DNA of 64,000 nt from Phycisphaeraceae bacterium (GTDB lineage Bacteria > Planctomycetota > Phycisphaerae > Phycisphaerales > SM1A02): positions 620,001 through 684,000 of the forward strand of contig JAHBWZ010000001.1 in assembly GCA_019636755.1 (NCBI GenBank), given 5' to 3'. Within the stretch, counting starts at the first letter, position 1. Each line of letters opens with the position of its first letter. Positions 1 through 11,443 of the stretch are shown piece after piece. The notes beneath the pieces were generated by a model that did no database searches, had not been told where the DNA came from, and was given only the letters and a program-made list of their open reading frames with translations. The translations under genes were made by a program, and so were the position numbers.

Positions 1-1981
1 AGGACACCCACCACCGGCAGACGTCGGCGCCGTGCTCGGCGAGGAGCGTGTCCACGTCCAGCGCGTTCCCCAGGGACTTGCTCATCTTCCGGCCGTCCCG
101 GTCGACCATGAAGCCGTGCGTGAGCAGCGTCCGGAACGGCGGCTGCCCCGTGGCGGCGAGTGCCGGGAGCAGGGAGAGCTGGAACCAGCCGCGATGCTGA
201 TCCGATCCCTCCAGGTAGAGATCCGCGGGCAGCCCGAGGCCGCGCGCCCGGAGCACGGCCGCCCACGACGACCCCGACTCGAACCACACGTCGAAGATGT
301 CGTACGCCTTCTCCAGCGTGCGCACGTCGACATCGCGCGGCGCCTGCGGATCGGTCTCCGGACGCCAGTGCGCCAGCAGTTCCGCGGCCGACCGCGTGAA
401 CCACGCGTCGCTTCCCTCGTCGCCGATGACCGCCGCCACAGCCCGCACCGTGGCCGGTGTCAGGAGCACCCGTCCGTCGGGCGTCCGGAACGCCGGGATC
501 GGCAGTCCCCAGGCGCGCTGCCGGGAGATGCACCAGTCCGGGCGCGACTCCAGCATGCCGCGCAGCCGGTTCCGCCCCCAGTCGGGAACGAAGCGGATCT
601 CCGACGCCGCGGCCGTCGTCGCCCGGCGGCGAAGTGTCGTGCCGCAGCGCGGAAGCCCGGCATCGACCCCGATGAACCACTGTTCGGTCGCCCGGAAGAT
701 GACCGGCGTCCGGCTCCGCCAGTCGTGCGGATAGGCGTGCATGAACTTCATCGCGTGCACGAGATGCCCGGATGTCCGCAGCGCTTCGATGATCCGACCG
801 TTCGCAGTCCAGACGTCCACGCCGCGCAGCCACTGCGGGACCGTGTCGTCGAACGTGCCGTCCTCCTGCACCGGGCAGTCGATCGGCAGTGACTCCCGGA
901 GCCCCGTCTGGTAATCCTCGACGCCGTGCCCCGGCGCGGTGTGCACCAGCCCGGTCCCGTCCTCCGTCGTCACGTACTCCGCCGCGACGACGCGCCCCGT
1001 CCGGGGGCGGAACGGATGCCGGTAACCGAGACCGAGCAGCGCCTCGCCCGGTGCCGTTCCGAGCCGCTCCACATCCTGCGCAGCGCTCGACCGGGTGACG
1101 CGCTCCACGAGTTCATCGGCGATGATCGAGATCGCGCCATCCATCCGGACAAGTGCGTAGACGACGCGCGGATGCACGGCGACGGCCACGTTCGCGGGCA
1201 GGGTCCACGGCGTCGTCGTCCAGATCATGAACGACGGCCGCTGATCCAGTTCCACGCCGAAGCGCCGTCCTGTCTCGTCGATGTCATCGGCCTCGAAGTC
1301 GACGAAGATCGAATCGTCTTCGCGGTCCTCGTATTCCAGTTCCGCCTCCGCCAGCGCCGTCCGGTTGGCGATCGACCAGTGCACCGGCTTCAGGGCGCGG
1401 AAGACGATGCCCTGCTCGACCAGCTCGGCGAACACCTCGAGAACCGCCCGCTCGTACCCCGGTGCCATCGTGAGGTACGGATGCGCGTAGTCGGCCAGGG
1501 TCAGCAGCCGCTGCATCTGATCGGCCTGATGCGCCACGAAGTGTTCGGCGCGCTCGCGGCACGCACGACGGATCGCCATGCGGGACTCGTCGGCGCTGAG
1601 CCGTTCCAGCGCCGACAGGCGGCCGTCGGCGGCCATCTCGGTGACCACCCGATGCTCGATCGGGAGGCCGTGGCAGTCCCAGCCGGGAATGAACGGACAG
1701 GCGCGACCGGCCATGAGGCGGCTGCGCACCACGATGTCCTTCAGGACCTTGTTCAGCAGGTGTCCGACGTGGATGGAGCCGTTCGCGTACGGCGGCCCGT
1801 CATGGAAGACGAACGGCGCCGCGCCGGCCCGCCGCCGCTGGACCTCGGCATAGACGTCCCGCGCCTGCCACCGCTGGCGCGAGCGCGGCTCGTTCGTCGC
1901 GAGTCCGGCGCGCATCGCGAAGTCCGTCCGCGGCAGGTTCACCGTGTCCTTGTAGGACCGCTTCGATGTGGTCTCGGTCAT
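1..1981 (-). CDS. ileS: Isoleucyl-tRNA synthetase, N-terminal 660 residues (gene cut by window edge)
   Basis: Class I aminoacyl-tRNA synthetase that charges tRNA-Ile in the cytoplasm. Seen: the open frame starts at an ATG at 1981 and runs unbroken to base 2. Near residues 60-75 it has the nucleotide-binding motif in the form GSIHVGHLLNK, preceded by DGPPYANG and followed by the IleRS-typical GWDCHGLPIE. Near residue 630 it has KMSKSLGN, the second ATP-binding motif. The roughly 350 residues between early and late motifs leave room for the CP1 editing domain. The anticodon-binding and zinc C-terminal parts lie beyond the left edge. The ArsR gene starts upstream on the same strand, separated by about 110 bases. 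Identification is secure; ValRS and LeuRS are excluded by the GWDCHGLPIE context. Confidence 0.95.
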   Translation of the reverse strand, partial: MTETTSKRSYKDTVNLPRTDFAMRAGLATNEPRSRQRWQARDVYAEVQRRRAGAAPFVFHDGPPYANGSIHVGHLLNKVLKDIVVRSRLMAGRACPFIPGWDCHGLPIEHRVVTEMAADGRLSALERLSADESRMAIRRACRERAEHFVAHQADQMQRLLTLADYAHPYLTMAPGYERAVLEVFAELVEQGIVFRALKPVHWSIANRTALAEAELEYEDREDDSIFVDFEADDIDETGRRFGVELDQRPSFMIWTTTPWTLPANVAVAVHPRVVYALVRMDGAISIIADELVERVTRSSAAQDVERLGTAPGEALLGLGYRHPFRPRTGRVVAAEYVTTEDGTGLVHTAPGHGVEDYQTGLRESLPIDCPVQEDGTFDDTVPQWLRGVDVWTANGRIIEALRTSGHLVHAMKFMHAYPHDWRSRTPVIFRATEQWFIGVDAGLPRCGTTLRRRATTAAASEIRFVPDWGRNRLRGMLESRPDWCISRQRAWGLPIPAFRTPDGRVLLTPATVRAVAAVIGDEGSDAWFTRSAAELLAHWRPETDPQAPRDVDVRTLEKAYDIFDVWFESGSSWAAVLRARGLGLPADLYLEGSDQHRGWFQLSLLPALAATGQPPFRTLLTHGFMVDRDGRKMSKSLGNALDVDTLLAEHGADVCRWWVS

Positions 1982-2092
1982 GGGCGTCGCAGCCGTGATG
2001 GGTGGGCCGGAACCACGGTGCCGGACCCGGCGGACGGAACCCGGTGCGGAGGTCCGGCAGCCGCTCCGACCGGCCCGGGCCCGCACATCGGG

Positions 2093-2494
2093 TCACATCG
2101 TCGCCACGAGCGCGTCCGCCGCCGGCTCATCGACGATGCCGGACGCAGGCAGGCGCACCTCCAGGTCATCGAAGACGACGCGGACACCACCGGTGTCCGG
2201 GCAGACCGCCGCGTGCTCCGGATTGAGCGAGTACCGGATCTCCTTCCCTTCCCGCCGCGAGCAGAGCAGCCCCGCGCCGCGCAGCAGGCCGAGATGGTGG
2301 CTGACGGTGGGCTGCGACAGTCGCACGTGATCGCAGATCCGCGAGACGTTCCGCTCGCCTTCGCGAAGCAGGTTGAGCACGCGGACGCGCGAGGGGTCGG
2401 CGAGGAGGCGCAGGACAGCGACGGGCTGGGGAACGTCCATCTCCGCATCGGCGGACAGGGTGGACGACGGCAGGATGGTCGATTGGGCAGTCAT
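2093..2494 (-). CDS. ArsR-family winged-helix transcriptional regulator
   Basis: Small DNA-binding repressor of 133 residues. After about 20 disordered residues it reads VLRLLADPSRVRVLNLLREG, then a recognition helix region CDHVRLSQPTVSHHLGLLRG and a beta-wing with SRREGKEIRYSLNP. These are the ArsR/HTH_5 signatures. A CxC-type metal site is not obvious: cysteines occur in the wing entry (LLCSR) and near the C-terminus (VCPD), so the inducer is unknown. The ATG at 2494 was chosen over an upstream frame extension because it precedes the conserved domain at the normal distance. It is upstream of ileS on the same strand, but they are unlikely to be functionally linked. Confidence 0.85.
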   Translation of the reverse strand: MTAQSTILPSSTLSADAEMDVPQPVAVLRLLADPSRVRVLNLLREGERNVSRICDHVRLSQPTVSHHLGLLRGAGLLCSRREGKEIRYSLNPEHAAVCPDTGGVRVVFDDLEVRLPASGIVDEPAADALVATM

Positions 2495-2512
2495 GGCAGG
2501 TGATGGACGCGG

Positions 2513-2540
2513 ATGGTACCCCGTTTCGACCCGGAAACAA
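2513..2540 (-). promoter_or_regulatory. Candidate sigma-70 promoter of the ArsR gene
   Basis: On the minus strand TTGTTT (2540-2535) and TACCAT (2518-2513) are separated by 16 bases, just upstream of the ArsR start. The match to TTGACA/TATAAT is partial (3/6 and 4/6), so this is a weak call. Confidence 0.3.
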
Positions 2541-2605
2541 AGAACGCGGCAGAGGTTGCCGCGCCGCCGAGGCGCCGTCCGGACCACCATCCCGCCCGAC
2601 GGCCC

Positions 2606-2634
2606 TTGACAGCGGGGTGCGATGCCTCCATCAT
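2606..2634 (+). promoter_or_regulatory. Sigma-70 promoter of tRNA-Ala
   Basis: A perfect TTGACA at 2606-2611, then 17 bases, then CATCAT (4/6 to TATAAT) at 2629-2634, ending 12 bases before the tRNA 5' end. Confidence 0.6.
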
Positions 2635-2646
2635 CCGTCTCCCTTC

Positions 2647-2719
2647 GGGGCAGTAGCTCAATTGGGAGAGCGCCTCGGTCGCATCGAGGAGGTTGTGAGT
2701 TCGAATCTCATCTGCTCCA
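2647..2719 (+). tRNA. tRNA-Ala (anticodon CGC)
   Basis: A 73-base cloverleaf: acceptor GGGGCAG pairs with CTGCTCC with a G3:U70 wobble, the alanine identity element. D-stem is GCTC/GAGC, anticodon stem CCTCG/CGAGG with loop GTCGCAT (anticodon CGC at 2680-2682), T-arm GTGAG-TTCGAAT-CTCAT, discriminator A at 2719. CCA is not encoded. The mutS gene follows about 120 bases downstream. Confidence 0.95.
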
Positions 2720-2838
2720 TTCCAGCCGCCGGTGCCCCGCAGGGCCCGGCGGCCGGCGTTTCTGCCACGGCATCCGACGCACCCGGTGCCCCGTCGCCGG
2801 CGCGCGAAGCGCCCCCCCCGGCGACCGATCCTGGCGCC

Positions 2839-5604
<2,766 letters not shown>

Positions 5605-5682
5605 TCAGCGCGTCGCCCGGCCTCGCGGTTCCACCCGCGAGGCGCGGGCAGCGGCACGCCACGGCCGCCGGACCACCCCGCC

Positions 5683-6255
5683 ATGCTCCCGTTTGAACCC
5701 GCAGAGATAGAGTCGCTCTTCCGTCGCGCCCTGCCCGCGGACGCCTACATCGACACGGACCCGACGCGGGCGGCTGCATGGCGGCGCCACCTCGCGGCGT
5801 GTGCCCTCTCGGACCAGCAGCGGGCGGTGCTCTCCACCTTCATCCGTCGGATGCCTGTCCTGGTGCTCTCCGGCATCTGGTGCGGCGACTGCGTTCAGCA
5901 GGGTCCGTTGCTCCAGCGCATCGCCGATGCGTGCGACCGCATCGACCTCCGCTTCGTCGAGCGCGACAGCGCACCACGGCTGCAGCACGCGGTCCGGATC
6001 AACGGCGGCGACCGCGTTCCGGTCGCGATCTTCCTGGCGGAGGACTTCGAGCCCGTCTCCGTGTTCGGCGACCGGACGCTTCACCGCTACCGTGCCATCG
6101 CCGCACGATCCCTCGGCCCGTCCTGCCCGCTGCCGGGTGCCCCGCTCGACGCAGACGAGGCCGCTGCGACGCTCCAGGACTGGCTCAACGAGTTCGAACG
6201 CGTGCACCTGCTGCTGCGCCTGAGTCCTCGCCTGCGCGCCCGGCATGGCGACTGA
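5683..6255 (+). CDS. Thioredoxin-like protein with WCGDC active site
   Basis: A 190-residue protein with a thioredoxin-fold core: LVLSGIWCGDCVQQGPLL (CxxC active site, central residues Gly-Asp) followed by RVPVAIFLAEDFEPV, which carries the cis-proline region. An N-terminal helical extension of about 60 residues precedes the fold. No signal peptide, so probably cytoplasmic disulfide reduction. The WCGDC type occurs in the Thioredoxin_9/TlpA-like bacillithiol-related families; the partner is unknown. It lies 78 bases after mutS and ends in a hairpin shared with the convergent lipoprotein gene. Confidence 0.8.
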   Translation: MLPFEPAEIESLFRRALPADAYIDTDPTRAAAWRRHLAACALSDQQRAVLSTFIRRMPVLVLSGIWCGDCVQQGPLLQRIADACDRIDLRFVERDSAPRLQHAVRINGGDRVPVAIFLAEDFEPVSVFGDRTLHRYRAIAARSLGPSCPLPGAPLDADEAAATLQDWLNEFERVHLLLRLSPRLRARHGD

Positions 6256-6273
6256 TGCCTCCGGGGAAGGAAA

Positions 6274-6299
6274 CGGGGCCCGCGTTTCCGCGAGCCCCG
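6274..6299. terminator. Bidirectional terminator hairpin
   Basis: CGGGGC (6274-6279) pairs with GCCCCG (6294-6299). After one C/A mismatch, CGCG pairs CGCG around a TTTC loop. It lies between two convergent genes. On the minus strand the stem is followed by TTTCCTT, a partial U tract. Confidence 0.6.
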
Positions 6300-6347
6300 C
6301 TGCCTTCTCCCCTCCGCCCTTGTCATCCGCGTGTGGAATGTCCGACG

Positions 6348-6794
6348 TCAGTCGACCCCATTCCTGAAGCTCGACGGATACATGGACACGACCGAGTTGA
6401 ACTCGTCCTGCCGTGCCGGATCGAATCGCATGGGCGGCTCGATCGGACACGGATGCTGCACGAGGATCGTCGGATCGTGCTGGAGGAACGGTGCATCCCA
6501 GCGCGTCTTCACGACGACGGGATGCCGATCGGGGAACAGACCGCGCGGCAGTTCGCTGCCTGCCCACCAGAGGCCGCTTTCGTACCAGAACCAGGTGGTC
6601 GTGTACGGTTCGTAGTACGCCTGCGCGATCGGGTGATAGACGAACTGGTAGTGCCACCAGTCCTGCCATGGATGCTCGTGGCGCGGCAGGCCGTTCTCCT
6701 GCCATGTCACGTCCGTCCGTGTCGTGCTGCAGCCTCCGACGGCCGCAAGCAGGGCGGCGGCGGCGATTGACCTGGAAAGTGGCGGCATGCGCAT
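6348..6794 (-). CDS. Small aromatic-rich lipoprotein of unknown function
   Basis: A 148-residue protein with a lipoprotein signal: basic MRMPPLSRS, hydrophobic AAAALLAAVGG, then lipobox Cys in VGGCSTT. The mature part is unusually rich in Trp, Tyr and His (WQDWWHYQFVYHPIAQAYYE; TTTWFWYESGLWW), with several prolines. I recognise no family. ATG 6794 was preferred over the 6827 start because it puts charged residues directly before the hydrophobic stretch; 6788 is equally possible. Function unknown; location periplasmic/membrane-anchored by inference. Confidence 0.7.
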   Translation of the reverse strand: MRMPPLSRSIAAAALLAAVGGCSTTRTDVTWQENGLPRHEHPWQDWWHYQFVYHPIAQAYYEPYTTTWFWYESGLWWAGSELPRGLFPDRHPVVVKTRWDAPFLQHDPTILVQHPCPIEPPMRFDPARQDEFNSVVSMYPSSFRNGVD

Positions 6795-7170
6795 GCGGTG
6801 GCTCCTTGGCGCGTCGAGTCGAGTCAATGGGCGGCCCGTCCGTTCAGATCGAGGGCCGCGGACAGGGCCCTTCGTCGAACCGCCGCCGCGCGGACTTGAT
6901 GGCTGGGTGGCGCCCCGCTACGGCCGGGGACGACCGCGGGCCGGAGCAGTCCGCCGGGTCCAGCCGACCGCGACAGCTCCACCGCAACCCCGCGTCCGGA
7001 AAGCGGCGGGCGGCGATGTCCGCATGCGGGTCCGGCAGCCCGCCGCCCTATCCTGCATGCGGCGAACCGATCGTCCCGGCGGACGGTCCCGCCGCGCCCC
7101 GGGCGCCTGCATGGATCCATCCGGAATCCCCCGGCACGGGAGCGTGCCGGAGACCGCGGAGCCGACCCCC
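6795..7170. other. Intergenic, divergent control region
   Basis: 376 bases between the divergent lipoprotein and Dps genes. I see no convincing gene, RNA fold or consensus promoter; open frames through it lack the codon pattern of the neighbours. Confidence 0.4.
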
Positions 7171-7656
7171 ATGTCCCACGATGTCCCCACCCGGTCCTGT
7201 CTCTCCCCCGCCACCCGCGTCAGCACCTGCGCCGTGCTCGAGGCGCGCCTGCGCGACACGCTGGACCTTCACGGACAGTTCCGCGCCGCGCACTGGAATG
7301 TCCGAGGTCCCCGGTTCGCGCCGCTGCATGGTCTCTTCGAGGAGATCGCCGGCTCGCTGCTCGCGCATGCCGATGACCTGGCGGAGCGCGCCGGGGCGCT
7401 GGGGCGCATCGTGCATGCCACGGTGCGCGCCGCCGCGGCCGGAAGCGGCCTCCCGGAGCCGCCGGCCGACCTGACCGCTGAGGATGCATGGCTGGACCAC
7501 CTGGCCGGGGCGCTCGCCGCACTCTCACGCAGCCTGCATGCGGACATTGCAGCAGCCGACGCCGCCCGGGATCCAGTCACCGCCGACCTGCTCACGCAGA
7601 TGGCGGCGGACATCGACAAGCGGCTCTGGTTCATCGAGTCGCACCGCGCGCGGTGA
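7171..7656 (+). CDS. Dps/ferritin-like DNA-protection protein
   Basis: A 161-residue four-helix ferritin-like protein. Family motif: FRAAHWNVRGPRFAPLHGLF followed by ADDLAERAGALG, giving the His, Asp and Glu ligands of the Dps inter-subunit ferroxidase site. The C-terminus has WFIESH as in Dps. Such proteins form dodecamers that oxidise and store iron with peroxide and can coat DNA. ATG 7171 was chosen because the fold begins soon after it; the frame is open far upstream without family similarity. It ends against a convergent M20 peptidase, with a hairpin for each gene between them. Confidence 0.85.
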   Translation: MSHDVPTRSCLSPATRVSTCAVLEARLRDTLDLHGQFRAAHWNVRGPRFAPLHGLFEEIAGSLLAHADDLAERAGALGRIVHATVRAAAAGSGLPEPPADLTAEDAWLDHLAGALAALSRSLHADIAAADAARDPVTADLLTQMAADIDKRLWFIESHRAR

Positions 7657-7686
7657 TCCGGAGGGGTTCCGCGGCGGCCCCTTTCC

Positions 7687-7706
7687 GTGCACCGCGCCAG
7701 GTGCAC
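7687..7706 (+). terminator. Hairpin after the Dps gene
   Basis: GTGCACC (7687-7693) and GGTGCAC (7700-7706) form a perfect 7-bp stem with a 6-base loop, 30 bases past the Dps stop. No U tract. Confidence 0.4.
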
Positions 7707-7732
7707 CCGAGCGCCGAGCGGACCGGCGCGAC

Positions 7733-7753
7733 ACGGCGCCGTCATGGCGCCGT
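7733..7753 (-). terminator. Hairpin at the end of the M20 peptidase gene
   Basis: ACGGCGCC (7733-7740) and GGCGCCGT (7746-7753) form a perfect 8-bp stem with a 5-base loop abutting the M20 stop codon. No U tract. Confidence 0.4.
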
Positions 7754-9171
7754 CACGTCGCCCGATCCGACATCGGCGCGGCGAGGGCGGCCAGCAGCGC
7801 CGCATGGGCGTGGATGCCGCGCTCGAAGCAGATCCGCTCGAACTTCTCGTTGGGCGAATGCACGCGGTCGTCGTCCAGGCCGAACCCGACCAGCAGGGTC
7901 TCGATGCCGAGCAGGCGCTTCAACGACCCGACGACGGGGATCGAGCCGCCGGTCCCGATCAGCCGCGCAGGGCTTCCGTACACGGCCTCCAGCGCCCCGG
8001 ACGCGGCGGCGATCCACGGCGAGTCGGAGGCGACCCGCACCGCGGCTTCCCCTCCGAAGTGTCTGAACGTCCAGCGGCAGCCGGGCGGAGTCCGCGCGTC
8101 GAGGAAGCCCAGGAGCGCCTTCTCGATGACCTTCGGATCCTGGTCCGCCACCAGTCGGCACGAGATCTTCGCACTCGCCTGTGCAGGAATAACGGTCTTG
8201 GCGCCCGCACCCGTGTATCCGCCCCACATGCCGTTCACGTCACAGGTCGGTCGGCTCCAGGTCCGTTCCAGGACACTCCGACCGCGCTCGCCCATGCCGA
8301 CCGTCAGTCCCGCGCTGGCCAGGAAGGCCGCGTCGTCGAACCCCAGTGCCTCCCACTGGGCCTTCTGCCGCTCGTCCGGCTCCCGCACCTGGTCGTAGAA
8401 TCCGGGGATTGCAACGCGTCGATCGGCATCGTGCAGTTCTCCCAGGATCCGCGCCAGCGCGTTGTTCGGGTTGACCACCGCGCCGCCGTACATGCCCGAG
8501 TGAAGGTCATGCGAGGGCCCGTGCAGGGTCGCTTCGATGTAGAGCAGCCCGCGGAGCATCGTCGTGATCGCCGGCGTGTCGACATCCCACATGCCGGTGT
8601 CCGAGATGATGCAGACGTCCGCCCGCAGCGCCTCCCGATGGGCCTCGAGGAACGGGCCGAGGCTGGGGCCGCCGGACTCCTCCTCACCCTCGATCAGCAC
8701 CGTGACACGGGCCGGCAGCGATCCATGTTCGGCGCGCCACGCGGCCAGCGCCTCGATGAACGTCATGATCTGGCCCTTGTCGTCACAGGCGCCGCGCGCC
8801 ACGATGCGCGGTCCGTGGGGCCCGTCCACGATCACCGGCTCGAACGGCGGGGATGTCCAGAGATCCAGCGGATCGGCCGGCTGGACGTCGTAATGGCCGT
8901 AGTACAGCAGGTGCGGCGCGCCGCGCGGCCCGGGATGCGTCGCCAGAACGATCGGGTGCCCGGGCGTCGGAACCGCCTCCGCCGTGAACCCGGCGGCGGC
9001 GAGCCGGGCGGCAACCCACATTGCGGCCCGCGCGGTTTCGCCGCGATAGGCCGGATCGGTGCTCACACTGGGAATGCGCAGCAGCTCGAGCAGGGCGTCG
9101 ACCGAGGCGTCGAGTCCGGCATCGATCCGGGCGCGGACCGCGTCGAGCGACTGGGCATGGGAAACCGGCAC
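7753..9171 (-). CDS. M20/M28-family metallopeptidase (dipeptidase type)
   Basis: A 472-residue zinc peptidase. Signatures: LLYYGHYDVQPADPLDLWTS (first zinc His and bridging Asp pattern GHxDVxP), GACDDKGQ (bridging Asp), EGEEESGGPSL (catalytic and zinc Glu), and a late His in DDDRVHSPNE. This matches the M20 dipeptidase subgroup related to carnosinase/DapE that cleaves dipeptides or N-acyl amino acids. The dimerisation domain lies in the middle. The GTG start at 9171 is well supported by AGGAG 7 bases upstream; the longer frame N-terminal to it is basic and unlike the family. Cytoplasmic; exact substrate not inferable. Confidence 0.88.
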   Translation of the reverse strand: MPVSHAQSLDAVRARIDAGLDASVDALLELLRIPSVSTDPAYRGETARAAMWVAARLAAAGFTAEAVPTPGHPIVLATHPGPRGAPHLLYYGHYDVQPADPLDLWTSPPFEPVIVDGPHGPRIVARGACDDKGQIMTFIEALAAWRAEHGSLPARVTVLIEGEEESGGPSLGPFLEAHREALRADVCIISDTGMWDVDTPAITTMLRGLLYIEATLHGPSHDLHSGMYGGAVVNPNNALARILGELHDADRRVAIPGFYDQVREPDERQKAQWEALGFDDAAFLASAGLTVGMGERGRSVLERTWSRPTCDVNGMWGGYTGAGAKTVIPAQASAKISCRLVADQDPKVIEKALLGFLDARTPPGCRWTFRHFGGEAAVRVASDSPWIAAASGALEAVYGSPARLIGTGGSIPVVGSLKRLLGIETLLVGFGLDDDRVHSPNEKFERICFERGIHAHAALLAALAAPMSDRAT

Positions 9172-9366
9172 GGCGGGACTCCTTCCGCGGTGGTGACAGC
9201 AGCGCCGTTCCACGGGTCGGGACCGACGCGGTGACCGGCCACGCGGTGTCCCGGAAGCCGACGGCATCCGGATCGCGCCGGTGGCAGTATCGCGGATCCG
9301 CGCCGCCGCTGCCGGCCTGCACGGCTGCGCCCGGCGATCCACGGCGTCGCACGGACCCCGTGCGCC

Positions 9367-9708
9367 TTACGCACGCCGCACGAGCACCGCGAGCATGAGC
9401 GCGCCGAGCAGCGCGCCGGCGACGGTCAGCACCGCGAACGAGATCCAGCGGCCGAGGATCCGCTGCGGCGGACGCAGGACGTGCAGGCGCGGCGGCTGGA
9501 GATCACGCCAGTCGCCGGCATCGTCCGCGGTGCCTTCGAGCAGGCCCTCCATCTCCGCGTAGGAACGGGGCGGGCGCTCGAGAAAGTCGCAGCCGCATCG
9601 CTCGCAGTGCTCGGCCGACGGGTGATGGACCGAGGGGCCGTCGAATCCGCAGGCGACGCAGCGTCGTCCATGCAGGGCACTCGTCCGAGCCTCGATCCGC
9701 CAGACCAT
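9367..9708 (-). CDS. Small membrane protein with double-CxxC zinc ribbon
   Basis: A 113-residue protein. The N-terminal half carries CVACGFDGPSVHHPSAEHCE-RCG, two CxxC knuckles about 17 residues apart, typical of a zinc ribbon. The C-terminal 25 residues form one transmembrane helix (ISFAVLTVAGALLGALMLAVL). A proline-rich linker joins them. I recognise no named family. It diverges from the gene at 9867. Confidence 0.65.
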   Translation of the reverse strand: MVWRIEARTSALHGRRCVACGFDGPSVHHPSAEHCERCGCDFLERPPRSYAEMEGLLEGTADDAGDWRDLQPPRLHVLRPPQRILGRWISFAVLTVAGALLGALMLAVLVRRA

Positions 9709-9866
9709 GACTGCACTGTACACCGTGGTGCCGCGATGCCAAGCAGAGTTCCGCCGCCGGGCGGACCGTTCGCCGGAGGCACCGTCCGGGAAGTCTCCGC
9801 CCGCGCCGGAGCGCGGCCCGGCCGCCGTCCCGTCGCCCCGGGGTCGCCTCGGCGAGGATACCGCCC

Positions 9867-10487
9867 ATGCGCCCCGCCACCTCGCAGGAATGGGCCGACC
9901 TTCTGACCGCTGTCGCGCGGACCGCCCCGTCCCCGGACGGTCCGCTGCACCTGGGCTCGATGGAGCCCGTCGTCCGGGCGGCCCTGCGGGCGACAGCCGC
10001 GGGGACGACCGCCCCGGACCCCACGCCGCTGCCAGGCACCGGCGAGGGAACCGAGTGGGCCGCATGGCACGCCCTCCTGTCCGGAGACGCGCCGCCCGAA
10101 GCGCTCTTCGACGCGTTCCGCCCCACGCTGCTGGCCCGTGATGACTACACCGCGATCGAGGTCTGGACCGATGCGGAGCTGTGCGTGATGCATGCGCTGT
10201 GGTTTCTCGCCCGCCGCGACGGTGATCGGCGCGCCGCGGCCCGACTGGACACCGTCCGGACATGGCACCTCGCGCACACGCAGCCGGACAACGCCACGAA
10301 CCGGCCCTGGGCGCTGCACGTGTTCGCGCTGGGCGCCGAACCGGAATCGCAGCTCTATGCCCAGACGCTGCTGCACAATGCCATGGCGCTGGACGCGAGA
10401 CCGACCGCGCTGGCCGGCCTGATCCTCGCCAGCAGCGCGGGAGCCATGCGTCTGTCCGTCCTGCCCTCGCCATCGTCCCGGACGTGA
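9867..10487 (+). CDS. Hypothetical protein, mostly helical
   Basis: A 206-residue soluble protein without signal peptide or membrane helix. The second half is helical and repeats short alpha segments (ELCVMHALWFLARRDGDRRA; RPWALHVFALGAE; QTLLHNAMALDARPTALAGL). No family recognised. It has codon usage and GC skew like neighbouring genes, which is why I call it real. The 10494-10510 hairpin follows it. Confidence 0.6.
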   Translation: MRPATSQEWADLLTAVARTAPSPDGPLHLGSMEPVVRAALRATAAGTTAPDPTPLPGTGEGTEWAAWHALLSGDAPPEALFDAFRPTLLARDDYTAIEVWTDAELCVMHALWFLARRDGDRRAAARLDTVRTWHLAHTQPDNATNRPWALHVFALGAEPESQLYAQTLLHNAMALDARPTALAGLILASSAGAMRLSVLPSPSSRT

Positions 10488-10493
10488 ATCGAC

Positions 10494-10510
10494 GGCCGGC
10501 GCCACCGGCC
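10494..10510. terminator. Hairpin between convergent genes
   Basis: GGCCGG (10494-10499) and CCGGCC (10505-10510) form a 6-bp GC stem with loop CGCCA, between the stops at 10487 (+) and 10539 (-). No U tract. Confidence 0.3.
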
Positions 10511-10538
10511 CATGCGCGCTCGTGCCGCAGGACCGCGG

Positions 10539-11435
10539 TCACATGCCCGGCGCGAGCGGCCAGATCCCGCGGAAGACGATCGTCGCCGGTCCCGTCTTCC
10601 GGACATGCCCGCTCGCCGCATCGAACGCAAGCGTGAGATCGCCTCCCGGCAGGTGCGCGCGGATCGTCGCCGCCGTGACGCCGCGCCTGAATCCGACGGC
10701 GCAGACGGCCGCGGCACCTGTTCCGCAGGCAAGCGTGATCCCGCTGCCGCGCTCCCACGTGCGCATGCGGACCTCGGCGGGTCCCGACGGCTCGACGACG
10801 TGCAGGTTGACGCGCCCCGGGAACGCCGGATCGTGCTCGACCATCGGCCCGATGCGTTCCAGCGGCACGGCGCCGACGTCGGGCACGAACAGGACCACGT
10901 GCGGATTGCCCATGGAGACCGCCTGGTCGGCGAGCGCCGGCGCATTCGGGGCCGCGGAGGCGAGGCCATCGAGCAGCGCATCGAGCCTCCGGACGAGATC
11001 CGGAAGCCGGGCGGGCATGACCGGCACGCGCGCCGGTTCGAACGCCGCCCGCCCCATGTCGACCGTCACGCGTGACACGGTACCGTCCGGCCCGGTCTCG
11101 TAGTCGAGCGCGAGTACGCCAGCGCCGGTCTCGATGGACATCGGCCGGGACCGGCTGATGCCGAGTTCATGCGCCAGCCGGCAGACGCATCGGATGCCGT
11201 TCCCGCACATCTCGGACTCGCTGCCGTCGGCATTGAACATCCGCATGCGCAGGTCCGCCGCCGTTCCGTCCGACGGAGGAAGCAGCAGGATGAGCCCGTC
11301 CGACCCGACGCCGCGGTGACGATCCGAGATCACGCGCGCCAGTGCCGCGGGATCACGGACCTCGTGGCGGAAGCCGTCGACATAGACGTAGTCATTGCCG
11401 ATGCCGTGCATCTTGACGAACGGGAGGTCTCGCAT
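10539..11435 (-). CDS. dapF: Diaminopimelate epimerase
   Basis: Converts LL- to meso-diaminopimelate in lysine and peptidoglycan synthesis. A 298-residue cofactor-independent epimerase with the two catalytic cysteines in their motifs: FNADGSESEMCGNGIRC (Cys77) and GITLACGTGAAA near residue 220. The N-terminus FVKMHGIGNDYVYVD is typical. ATG 11435 was taken; a TTG at 11447 in frame would overlap the upstream M48 gene stop. The stop of the M48 protease lies 8 bases upstream, so the two are probably co-transcribed. The order M48-dapF is not a familiar pairing. Confidence 0.95.
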   Translation of the reverse strand: MRDLPFVKMHGIGNDYVYVDGFRHEVRDPAALARVISDRHRGVGSDGLILLLPPSDGTAADLRMRMFNADGSESEMCGNGIRCVCRLAHELGISRSRPMSIETGAGVLALDYETGPDGTVSRVTVDMGRAAFEPARVPVMPARLPDLVRRLDALLDGLASAAPNAPALADQAVSMGNPHVVLFVPDVGAVPLERIGPMVEHDPAFPGRVNLHVVEPSGPAEVRMRTWERGSGITLACGTGAAAVCAVGFRRGVTAATIRAHLPGGDLTLAFDAASGHVRKTGPATIVFRGIWPLAPGM

Positions 11436-11443
11436 GCCTGGTC